Of a stretch of DNA of 64,000 nt, positions 38,238 to 45,639 are shown one piece after another; position 1 is the stretch's first letter, and the number at the start of each line of letters is the position of its first letter. The notes beneath the pieces are model-generated. The model saw nothing but the letters and a program-made list of their open reading frames with translations. It was not told the origin of the DNA and made no database searches. Location of the stretch: positions 1-64,000 of the forward strand of contig NZ_FZOC01000010.1 in the NCBI RefSeq assembly GCF_900188225.1, given 5' to 3'. Both the position numbers and the translations under genes were made by a program. Source of the DNA: Humidesulfovibrio mexicanus. Lineage in GTDB: Bacteria; Desulfobacterota; Desulfovibrionia; Desulfovibrionales; Desulfovibrionaceae.

Positions 38238-39335
38238 ATGAAAGCACCCGAACGGTATTACGACTTCCAGAAGGACATCTCCGGCTGTGGCGTCTTCGGG
38301 GTCATCAACAAGAAGCGTGAGCTCATCCCCGGCGACGTGCCCATCCGCGCCATGGCCTGCATGCACGACCGCGGCAACGGCCTGGGCGGCGGGTTCGCCG
38401 CGTACGGCATCTACCCGGACCTGGCCGACAAGTACGCCTTCCACCTCATGTGCGACACCCAGTCCGCGCTGGACAGCGCCGAGCAGGTGATCAAGCATTA
38501 CTTCACCGTGCACGAGTATCACCCGATTCCCACCCGCAAGGTGGTGACCATCAAGAACGCGCCCATCGTCACCCGCTACTTCCTGTCCATCAAGAAGGAC
38601 CGGCCCGAAGAAGCGCGCGAATTGGGCGAGCAGGACTACGTCGTGGGCGCGGTGATGCATATCAACCACAAGGTTCCCGGCGCATTTGTCTTTTCCAGCG
38701 GGAAGAACATGGGCGCCTTCAAGGGCGTGGGTTTCCCGGAGGACATCGCCGACTTCTTCCGCCTTGAGGAATACAACGCCTACATCTGGACTGGGCACAA
38801 CCGCTTCCCGACCAATACTCCCGGCTGGTGGGGCGGTGCGCACCCCTTTACGCTGCTCGACTGGTCCATCGTGCACAACGGTGAAATCAGTTCCTATGGC
38901 ATCAACCGCCGCTATCTGTGCGAACACAACTATTTGTGCACGCTCATGACCGACACCGAGGTGGTCGCCTACGAACTCGATCTGCTCATCCGCAAGCACG
39001 GGCTTTCCAAGGAGATGGCCTGCAAGGTCTTTGCACCGCCCTTCTGGGACGAGATAGCCCGTATGCCCAAGCAGGAAAAGGAGGCCTACACCGCGTTGCG
39101 CATGGTGTACGGCCAGGCCCTCTTGAACGGTCCCTTCGCCATCCTCGTGGCCGACAGCACCGGCCTTTTCGGCCTGAACGACCGCATCAAGCTGCGGCCG
39201 CTGGTCGTGGCCGAAAAAGGCGACGCGGTATTCATGTCGAGCGAGGAAAGCTCCATCCGCGAGGTCCAGAGCGACCTGGACCGCGTGTGGATGCCCAAGG
39301 CGGGCGAACCGGTCATCGTGCATCTGGAGGCGTAG
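38238..39335 (+). CDS. gltA: Split glutamate synthase, glutamine amidotransferase (class II) subunit
   Basis: The 365-residue product is the glutaminase domain of GOGAT as a separate protein. It releases ammonia from glutamine. The nucleophile should be Cys17 (SGCGVFGV), so removal of a 16-residue propeptide is needed if it works as an Ntn hydrolase. Other motifs are TGHNRFPTNTPGWWGGAHPF, VHNGEISSYGINR and SSEESSIREV. AGGAGC precedes the ATG; an overlapping longer frame inside the oxidoreductase gene is rejected. It ends three bases before the GXGXG subunit gene. Confidence 0.93.
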   Translation: MKAPERYYDFQKDISGCGVFGVINKKRELIPGDVPIRAMACMHDRGNGLGGGFAAYGIYPDLADKYAFHLMCDTQSALDSAEQVIKHYFTVHEYHPIPTRKVVTIKNAPIVTRYFLSIKKDRPEEARELGEQDYVVGAVMHINHKVPGAFVFSSGKNMGAFKGVGFPEDIADFFRLEEYNAYIWTGHNRFPTNTPGWWGGAHPFTLLDWSIVHNGEISSYGINRRYLCEHNYLCTLMTDTEVVAYELDLLIRKHGLSKEMACKVFAPPFWDEIARMPKQEKEAYTALRMVYGQALLNGPFAILVADSTGLFGLNDRIKLRPLVVAEKGDAVFMSSEESSIREVQSDLDRVWMPKAGEPVIVHLEA

Positions 39336-39338
39336 AGC

Positions 39339-40091
39339 ATGGCCAAGACTATCACCCTGGACGCTGGCGGCATCTATTACCGCCAGCTGAATGAGCAGAT
39401 TCGTGAAGCCGTGGCCGCTGGCGCCACCAAGATCGTCCTGAACAACATCAATGGCCAGCGCTACATCGCCGGAGCCATGGAAGGGAAGCTCAGCTTCGAG
39501 GTCAACGGCGTGCCAGGGCAGGATTTGTGCTCGTTCATGCGTGGCCCGACGGTCCGCGTGAAGGCCAACGCCCAGGACGGCATCGGCAATACCATGGACG
39601 ACGGCACCATCGTCATCGAAGGCTTGGCCGGCGATGTGGTCGGCTACGCCATGCGCGGCGGCAAGATCTTCATCAAGGGCGACGTGGGCTACCGGGTGGG
39701 AATTCATATGAAAGCCTACATGGACAAGCTTCCCACCATCGTCATCGGCGGAAAGGCCGGCGACTTTCTTGGCGAATATATGGCTGGCGGAATCCTTTTG
39801 CTTCTTGGAATGTATTCTGATAAGCCCACGGAACCGATCGCCGGACGCAGCCTGGGGACAGGCATGCACGGCGGGGTGATTTACGTGCGCGGCGAGGTTC
39901 CAGTGGAGCAGATCGGACCTGGGCTTTCCGCGCAGCCTGTGGATGATGCGGACACGGCCGCCATCACGGGTATCGTCAAGGAGTACGCCAAGGAACTTGG
40001 GCTTGACGCCAAGGAAATCCTGGCGGCTGATTTCGTGAAGATCAAGCCCTTCTCGCATAGGCCGTACGGCAACCTGTACGTGCCGGCATAG
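39339..40091 (+). CDS. Split glutamate synthase, GXGXG domain subunit
   Basis: The 250-residue product is the right-handed beta-helix GXGXG domain that in full-length GOGAT lies at the C-terminus and holds the other domains together. Repeats include GNTMDDGTIVIEG, GDVVGYAMRGGKIFIKG, GYRVGIHMKAY and GGIFLLLG-like GGILLLLGM. It has no catalytic residues. It is the last gene of the split GOGAT cluster. The spacing of three bases from gltA indicates co-translation. Confidence 0.93.
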   Translation: MAKTITLDAGGIYYRQLNEQIREAVAAGATKIVLNNINGQRYIAGAMEGKLSFEVNGVPGQDLCSFMRGPTVRVKANAQDGIGNTMDDGTIVIEGLAGDVVGYAMRGGKIFIKGDVGYRVGIHMKAYMDKLPTIVIGGKAGDFLGEYMAGGILLLLGMYSDKPTEPIAGRSLGTGMHGGVIYVRGEVPVEQIGPGLSAQPVDDADTAAITGIVKEYAKELGLDAKEILAADFVKIKPFSHRPYGNLYVPA

Positions 40092-40148
40092 GCTTGGAGG
40101 GCGGGGCCGGGGCAATTCCGCCCGCGGTCCAGCATCCAGGAGGATTCC

Positions 40149-40496
40149 ATGCTGTTTGACAATCTTGCCTTCGCCATGGGCGGCGCTGCCGGAAACGGCG
40201 GTGCTCAGGGCAACCCCCTTGGCGCTTTTGTGCCGCTCATCCTCATGTTCGCCATCTTCTACTTTCTGCTTATTCGGCCGCAGCAGAAAAAGGCCAAGCA
40301 GCATAAGGAGATGATCAACAACCTGAAGATCGGCGACCGCATCGTCACAAACGGCGGCCTGTATGGCACCATTGTCCGCATGAAGGACGCCACCGTCATC
40401 GTGGAGATTGCTGACAAGGTCCAGGTTGAGATGTTGCGCAACACCGTGGCCGACAAGGCCGAGGCCTTTGAAAAGTTGGAAAAGAAGGAAAAGTAG
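40149..40496 (+). CDS. yajC: Preprotein translocase subunit YajC
   Basis: YajC is a small inner-membrane partner of SecDF. The product is 115 residues, with a Gly/Ala-rich N-terminus, one membrane span (about 24-42, LGAFVPLILMFAIFYFLLI), the family signature RPQQKKAKQHKEM and a cytoplasmic GDRIVTNGGLYGTIV domain. It is the first gene of yajC-secD-secF, 57 bases after the GOGAT cluster, and AGGAGG precedes its ATG. Confidence 0.96.
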   Translation: MLFDNLAFAMGGAAGNGGAQGNPLGAFVPLILMFAIFYFLLIRPQQKKAKQHKEMINNLKIGDRIVTNGGLYGTIVRMKDATVIVEIADKVQVEMLRNTVADKAEAFEKLEKKEK

Positions 40497-40530
40497 CCTT
40501 TTTCTTTGATTTTCAGCCGAAAGGCGAATA

Positions 40531-40560
40531 CGCGGACCTGGGAAAGCGCCCGGGTCCGCG
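40531..40560 (+). other. Intergenic hairpin between yajC and secD
   Basis: CGCGGACC (40531-40538) pairs with GGTCCGCG (40553-40560), and an inner GGG/CCC extends the stem to about 11-12 pairs. No T run follows, so it is not a standard terminator. It might slow decay or modulate the yajC to secD ratio. Confidence 0.6.
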
Positions 40561-40630
40561 CTTGTCTTTGTCTGGGCGCGGCCTTGCCTTGGTGAGCCAG
40601 TCGCCTGTCATGAAGCAAACGGGAGAGCAC

Positions 40631-42232
40631 ATGTACCGCAATTTGCGCTGGCGTTTCCTTGTCACCCTTGCGGTGATGCTCGTGGCTGTGATTTTGGTGC
40701 TGCCCTCGGTGCCGGGCGTCACGGGCACGACTCTGGGCAAGTTCCTGCCCGATACCGCCATCAACCTTGGCCTGGACCTCAAGGGCGGCATCCACCTGAC
40801 CCTGGGCGTGGACGTGGACAAGGCCATGGACAACAACATGTCCAGCATCGGCCAGGACATCAAGTCCACCGCGCGCGAGGAGAATCTCGCCGTGCTCAAG
40901 CCGAACCTGCTGCCCGGGCTGCGCCTTGAGTGCGTGCTTGTGGGCGCAGACAAGCAGACCGCCTTCGAGAAGATTCTTTCGGATCAGTTCGGTGCGCTAA
41001 AAATCGACGCCAAGGAGAGTCTGCCGGAGGATCGCGTGCGCTATGTGCTCTCCATGACCTCCGAGCACAAGAAGTACCTTTCCAAGTTGACCTTGGACCA
41101 GGCCGTCAAGACCATCCGGAACCGCATTGACCAGTTCGGCGTGGCCGAGCCTGACATCCGCCGCCAGGAAGGCAACCGCATCCAGGTGCAGCTCCCCGGC
41201 ATGAGCGATCCCGAACGCGCCATCGCGGTTATCGGCAAGACCGCCCACCTAGAATTCAAGGTGGTCGATGATACTGTTGATCCCGTCAGCGCAAGCCAGG
41301 GCCTCCTCGGCCCTGGGCGCGAACTCTCGGTCATCAAGTCCCGCAGTGGCAAGTCCGAGGTCGAAACCCCCATTGTGCTCAAGAAGGATGCGGTGATGAC
41401 CGGCGAGTACATCACCGACGCCCGCGCCACCATTGAGCAGAACAACAACCAGTTCTCCGTGAGCATGACCTTCAACGCCCGCGGGGCGAAGATATTCGAG
41501 CGCGTCACCGAGGAGAACATCAAGAAGCGCCTGGCCATCGTGCTGGACGGGAAGTGCTATTCCGCACCCGTCATCCAGGACAAGATCGCCGGGGGCAAGG
41601 CCCAGATTACGGGCAACTTCACCCAGGAAGAGGCGCGAGACCTGGCCATCGTGCTGCGCGCGGGGGCGCTGCCCGCACCCGTCACCGTGCTGGAGCAGCG
41701 TACCGTCGGCCCCACCCTCGGACAGGAGTCCATCGACGCGGGCATCATGGCCACGGCAGGCGCCGCGCTCGCCATCGTCCTGTTCATGACCTTCTACTAC
41801 CGTGTGGCCGGACTTTTCGCCAACGTGGTGCTGGTGCTGAACATCATCCTCACCCTGGCCGGGCTCGCCGCCTTCGGCGCCACGCTCACCTTGCCGGGCA
41901 TCGCGGGCATCATCCTCACCATCGTCACCGCGGTGGACGCCAACGTGCTCATCTACGAGCGCATCCGCGAGGAACTGGCCCTGGGGCTCAAGCCCGCAGA
42001 TGCCGTGCACAAGGGCTATGACCGCGCCACCCTGGCCATTCTGGACGCCAACACCACCAATGCTCTGGTGGCGGTCATCCTGTACCAGTTCGGCACCGGC
42101 CCCATCCGTGGGTTCGCCGTCACCCTGGTGCTCGGCATCATCATGAGCATGTTCACGGCCATTTTCGTGTCGCGCATTCTCTTCGACCTGTATCTCTCCA
42201 GGCGCCCGGCCGACGCCGTCGTGAGCATCTAA
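40631..42232 (+). CDS. secD: Protein translocase subunit SecD
   Basis: SecD, with SecF, uses the proton gradient to pull secreted proteins out of SecYEG. The 533-residue product has TM1 at about 8-28, LGLDLKGGIHLTLGVD, the large periplasmic P1 domain (about 60-360) and five C-terminal spans with GIIVTAVDANVLIYERIREEL-like sequence (GIILTIVTAVDANVLIYERI). The start is MYRNLRWR with GGGAGAGC upstream; the frame is open 23 codons further up without a good site. secF follows nine bases after. Confidence 0.96.
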   Translation: MYRNLRWRFLVTLAVMLVAVILVLPSVPGVTGTTLGKFLPDTAINLGLDLKGGIHLTLGVDVDKAMDNNMSSIGQDIKSTAREENLAVLKPNLLPGLRLECVLVGADKQTAFEKILSDQFGALKIDAKESLPEDRVRYVLSMTSEHKKYLSKLTLDQAVKTIRNRIDQFGVAEPDIRRQEGNRIQVQLPGMSDPERAIAVIGKTAHLEFKVVDDTVDPVSASQGLLGPGRELSVIKSRSGKSEVETPIVLKKDAVMTGEYITDARATIEQNNNQFSVSMTFNARGAKIFERVTEENIKKRLAIVLDGKCYSAPVIQDKIAGGKAQITGNFTQEEARDLAIVLRAGALPAPVTVLEQRTVGPTLGQESIDAGIMATAGAALAIVLFMTFYYRVAGLFANVVLVLNIILTLAGLAAFGATLTLPGIAGIILTIVTAVDANVLIYERIREELALGLKPADAVHKGYDRATLAILDANTTNALVAVILYQFGTGPIRGFAVTLVLGIIMSMFTAIFVSRILFDLYLSRRPADAVVSI

Positions 42233-42241
42233 GGAGTCGCC

Positions 42242-43348
42242 ATGAGCTTCCACATCATCAAACCCGGCACCAACATCAACTTCATTGGGCTGCGGTACTA
42301 CGCCTTCGCGCTCTCCGCCCTGATGATCATTGTGGGCATGGTTTCGCTTGGGCTTAAAGGCGGACCGCGCTACGGCATCGACTTCGCGGGCGGCGTCGTC
42401 ATCCAGGCGCAGTTCGACGCGCCCACCAAGCTCGACGACCTCAAAAAGACGCTGGAGGGCACAGGGCTGCCAGGGCTTGTGGTGCAGCAGATGGGGCAGG
42501 AAAAGGACAACGACTTCCTCATCCGCACCAGCATTTCCGAAGGGGGCAGCGAATCCGTGCAGAAGGTCGTCACCACGGCCATCTCCACGGAAATGGGCGG
42601 CGTTGTCCCCAACTACAAGCGCATTGAAATGGTCGGCCCGAAGGTGGGCGAGGATCTGCGGGGCAAGGCGCTGGAGGCCATGTACTTCGCCATCCTGCTC
42701 ATCGCCATCTACATTTCCGGGCGCTTCGAACACCGCTGGATGGCTGCGGGCATCATGGCCGCAGGGCTCTTCGGCGGCATATGGGCCCTCCAGTATTTTC
42801 ACGCGCCGCAGATGTGGCTGGTGCTGGGCGCGCTCATCATCACCCTGGTGCTCTGCTTCCTGCTCAAGCTCAACTATGCGCTCGGGGCCATCGTGGCCCT
42901 CATACACGACGTTCTGGTCACGGTGGGCCTGTTCTCGATCATGAACAAGGAATTCGACCTGACCATCATCGCCGCGCTTCTGACCCTCATCGGCTTCTCG
43001 CTCAACGACACCATCGTCGTGTTCGACCGCATCCGCGAATTGCGTGGGCAGAAGACCGGCGAGCCGCTTTCGGTCATCATCAACAATAGCGTGAACCAGA
43101 CCCTGTCCCGCACGGTGCTCACCTCCGGTCTTGCCTGCGTGGCCGTGGGCAGCTTGTACCTCTTCGGCGGGCAGGTCATTCACGACTTCGCCTTGGCCAT
43201 GCTTATCGGCGTCATCGTCGGCACCTACTCGTCGGTGTATGTCGCCGCTCCCATCATCGTCAGCCTTACCCCGCCGGACGAGGATGCCGGAGCCGCACCG
43301 TTGAAGGCCAAGACAAAGATCCGCATGGATCCCAACGGGGTGGTGTAA
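42242..43348 (+). CDS. secF: Protein translocase subunit SecF
   Basis: The 368-residue SecF product has TM1 at about 20-40, the DFAGGVVIQAQF signature, a short periplasmic domain and five C-terminal membrane segments containing SLNDTIVVFDRIRE and SLTRT-like NQTLSRTVLTS. A charged 20-residue tail ends the protein. It closes the yajC-secD-secF unit just before a strong terminator. Confidence 0.96.
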   Translation: MSFHIIKPGTNINFIGLRYYAFALSALMIIVGMVSLGLKGGPRYGIDFAGGVVIQAQFDAPTKLDDLKKTLEGTGLPGLVVQQMGQEKDNDFLIRTSISEGGSESVQKVVTTAISTEMGGVVPNYKRIEMVGPKVGEDLRGKALEAMYFAILLIAIYISGRFEHRWMAAGIMAAGLFGGIWALQYFHAPQMWLVLGALIITLVLCFLLKLNYALGAIVALIHDVLVTVGLFSIMNKEFDLTIIAALLTLIGFSLNDTIVVFDRIRELRGQKTGEPLSVIINNSVNQTLSRTVLTSGLACVAVGSLYLFGGQVIHDFALAMLIGVIVGTYSSVYVAAPIIVSLTPPDEDAGAAPLKAKTKIRMDPNGVV

Positions 43349-43381
43349 AGCACTCCCGCTCCCTTTAGCCTCGCACAATGG

Positions 43382-43418
43382 AAGCCCCCTGCCTTTTTTG
43401 CAAGGCAGGGGGCTTTTT
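43382..43418 (+). terminator. Terminator after secF
   Basis: AAGCCCCCTGCCTT (43382-43395) pairs with AAGGCAGGGGGCTT (43402-43415), followed by more T. It is one of the strongest hairpins in the window. Confidence 0.92.
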
Positions 43419-43446
43419 CATTGCGGCGAGAAGGATGTTCCTGGGC

Positions 43447-43483
43447 GGAAAAAAAGGCCCCGCTCCTTTCGGAGGGGGCCTTT
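43447..43483 (-). terminator. Terminator after adk
   Basis: On the minus strand AAGGCCCC/GGGGCCTT (plus 43454-43461 and 43475-43482) with an inner CC/GG pair is followed by a run of T. It converges with the secF terminator. Confidence 0.85.
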
Positions 43484-43499
43484 GAGTGCGTGGTTTCGG

Positions 43500-44171
43500 C
43501 TAGGCCAGTTGGGCAAGCAGGGTCTGCTTGATGGAGTCGATGGAGCCTTCGCCGTTGAGTTCAATGTACTTGCAGGAGCCTTTGGCGGCAAGATCCTTGT
43601 AGAAGTAGGCCGCGGCAAGGGTGCCGGTCTTGGAATCGTAGTAGATGTCGTGGCGCTTGTCGATTGCGCCCTCATCCTGGTCGTCGGCGCGGGCGGAAAG
43701 CGCGCCGCCGCAGACACGGCAGACATCGCCATTAGGCTTGATGGCGTCGATGAAGATATTGTTGGGGTGGTTGTTGTCGTTGGCGCAGAGGCGGCGGCCC
43801 ATGATGCGGTTCTTGGCGACCTGACGGGGCAGCAGGATCTCGATGACGAAGTCGAGCTTCACGCCGTCCTTCTGCAGGGCTTCCCAGAGCTTCTCGGCCT
43901 GCACAAGGGAGCGGGGGAAGCCGTCGAGCAGCCAGCCGCCGACGCTGGAGCTCTTCAGCACATCCAGAACCATCGGAATGGTGATGTCGTCGGGCACCAG
44001 CTCGCCGCGGTTGATGTACTCCTTGGCCTTCATGCCGAGTTCGGTGCCGCCGCCGATGTGCTTGCGGAAGATGGCGCCGGACTCGATGTGGTCCAGGTTG
44101 TACTTGGCCTTCACCAGGGTTCCCTGGGTGCCTTTGCCGCTGCCGTTGGGGCCGAAGATCAGAATATTCAT
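43500..44171 (-). CDS. adk: Adenylate kinase, metal-binding Desulfovibrio type
   Basis: Adk interconverts 2 ADP with ATP and AMP. The 223-residue product has the P-loop GPNGSGKGTQ (8-17) and LLDGFPRS (81-88). The LID carries Cys129, His135, Cys151 and Cys154, exactly the ligands and numbering described for the D. gigas enzyme, which binds Zn, Co or Fe there. Strong AAGGAGG precedes the ATG. A hairpin with a 7-bp stem (plus 44199-44221) lies between tilS and this gene. A strong terminator follows. Confidence 0.96.
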   Translation of the reverse strand: MNILIFGPNGSGKGTQGTLVKAKYNLDHIESGAIFRKHIGGGTELGMKAKEYINRGELVPDDITIPMVLDVLKSSSVGGWLLDGFPRSLVQAEKLWEALQKDGVKLDFVIEILLPRQVAKNRIMGRRLCANDNNHPNNIFIDAIKPNGDVCRVCGGALSARADDQDEGAIDKRHDIYYDSKTGTLAAAYFYKDLAAKGSCKYIELNGEGSIDSIKQTLLAQLA

Positions 44172-44198
44172 TGTGCCTCCTTGGGGTGAATGCGATCT

Positions 44199-44221
44199 GC
44201 TTGTGCAAAAGATTCACAAGC
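44199..44221 (-). other. Hairpin in the tilS-adk gap
   Basis: GCTTGTG (44199-44205) pairs with CACAAGC (44215-44221), with a nine-base loop. It sits just after the tilS stop and about 28 bases before the adk start. The minus-strand sequence after it is not T-rich, so it is not a clear terminator. Confidence 0.5.
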
Positions 44222-44223
44222 TC

Positions 44224-45270
44224 TTATCCGCACTCTTTTTTCCTGTCAATGACCCGGAAGCGGATGCCAGCCTTGCCGATGCGGGCCTCCTTGTCCCCAG
44301 GAAAGCGAATTGTTTTACCGCAGACACCCATCGCCCAGAGTTCATCAAGGCGGAAAAGCGCATCGCACTGGCTCTGGCCGGGGCCAAGGGAATCCAGCAC
44401 GCTCTTGTACAGTCGCAGGCGCAATGGGGGCGAGCTTTCGCTCAGGAGCGTGGATGACAGGCTGCGTTCGCCTTCCTGCGTGTCTGGTGCAGGCTTGGGC
44501 AGGGCTGCGTGCAACGTCGCGTCCCAGTGCTTCTGGTCAATCCGGGCCTGACGCCACAGGCGCGCTGCGGCCTTCAAGTAGGCCGGGTTTTCCCGCAGCA
44601 GTGAGGGAAGAACGTCCAGGCGCACGCGGTTGCGGGTTGCGCAGGGCTCGGCATTGGTGGTGTCTTCGCGCCAGGGGTGTTTCACGGCGTTCAAGAAATC
44701 TTCAAGCACTGCTTTAGGGGTGAGCAGCAGGGGGCGCAACAGCCGACGCTCAGGATCGTACGCGGCCATTCCTCCCAGGGCAGGCCACCCCGTGCCGCGC
44801 ACAAGCCGCATAAGCTGGTCCTCCGCCAGGTCATTCAGCTGATGGGCCAGCAGCACGATCTGGGCGTCTCGCTCCTGGCGCACGCGTTCCAGCAGATCAT
44901 ACCGGGCGCGCCTTCCTGCTTCCTCAAGGCCGCAGCCTTGGTCGCGGGCCATGCGGCCCACATCAATCCGTTCCTCCACAAGTGGTATGTCCCATTTTTC
45001 ACAAGTGTTGCGGACAAAAGCGGCATCCAGCGCAGACTCTGCGCGCAGGCAATGATCAAGATGCACCGCCACCAGGGAGCCGCGGCTGCGGTGGCAGAGC
45101 ATGGCTGCTATTGCGAGGAGGGAGGTCGAGTCAACCCCGCCTGAAAGACCGAGAACGCACGTCGCTTGGGCAAAGGAGCGTCCGAGGATTTGGCGCGAGA
45201 ATCGTTCAATGCCCAGGCAGAATCGGGCCCATTTGGGTGACAGATCCTGCAGACATGGTGGCCCAGGCAT
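44224..45270 (-). CDS. tilS: tRNA(Ile)-lysidine synthase
   Basis: TilS attaches lysine to C34 of tRNA-Ile2 so that it reads AUA. The 348-residue product has the PP-loop SGGVDSTSLL (about 43-52), the conserved HLDHCLRAES and AHQLNDLAEDQLMRLVRG, and a shorter C-terminal region than E. coli TilS. I use the ATG at 45268-45270, because the frame above it overlaps the neighbouring gene. It lies ten bases after the unknown gene at 45281-45631. Confidence 0.93.
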   Translation of the reverse strand: MPGPPCLQDLSPKWARFCLGIERFSRQILGRSFAQATCVLGLSGGVDSTSLLAIAAMLCHRSRGSLVAVHLDHCLRAESALDAAFVRNTCEKWDIPLVEERIDVGRMARDQGCGLEEAGRRARYDLLERVRQERDAQIVLLAHQLNDLAEDQLMRLVRGTGWPALGGMAAYDPERRLLRPLLLTPKAVLEDFLNAVKHPWREDTTNAEPCATRNRVRLDVLPSLLRENPAYLKAAARLWRQARIDQKHWDATLHAALPKPAPDTQEGERSLSSTLLSESSPPLRLRLYKSVLDSLGPGQSQCDALFRLDELWAMGVCGKTIRFPGDKEARIGKAGIRFRVIDRKKECG

Positions 45271-45280
45271 GTCTGCTCCG

Positions 45281-45631
45281 CTAGACCGGGATGTCCAGGC
45301 GGCGGATGAACGCGTCGAGGAAGTCGATGGCGTGGGTGCGCTGTGCTGGGGTTGCATAGCAAACGCATTCGCAGCGCAGCCTGTTTTGCGCCCGCACCAG
45401 CAGTTCAAGCTTGAGCACGCCTTCACCGCCATCGCCGAGGCCGACCTCAAGCGCCATGATGTGAGGCCCGCATTCCGCCGCATGGGCTTGTTGGACCGGT
45501 GTCAGCAATTCTTGGGGCACAGGCAGGTAGAACAGGCCGTCCAGCCCGCCCGTGTACCCGTTATCGGCCAGGGCGGAGGATATCCTCTCCAGTTGGTCCG
45601 GGTAGATGTCTTCAATGAGGTAGCTGCGCAT
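45281..45631 (-). CDS. Conserved hypothetical protein between hemA and tilS
   Basis: The product is 116 residues, starting MRSYLIEDIYPDQLER, with an AGGATG just upstream. It looks like a mixed alpha/beta cytoplasmic protein with the stretch MALEVGLGDGGEGVLKLELLVRAQ and a pair of cysteines at CECVC. I recognise no family. The gene fits tightly between hemA (8 bases) and tilS (10 bases), which supports reality and cotranscription. Its function may relate to either neighbour. Confidence 0.78.
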   Translation of the reverse strand: MRSYLIEDIYPDQLERISSALADNGYTGGLDGLFYLPVPQELLTPVQQAHAAECGPHIMALEVGLGDGGEGVLKLELLVRAQNRLRCECVCYATPAQRTHAIDFLDAFIRRLDIPV

Positions 45632-45639
45632 TGGGCATC

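Noticed and set aside
34807-43378. Long minus-strand frames opposite the GOGAT and sec genes (about 470-710 codons)
   Set aside because: Frames opposite genes with clear motifs; rich in His, Gly, Asp and Val from GC-biased antisense reading.
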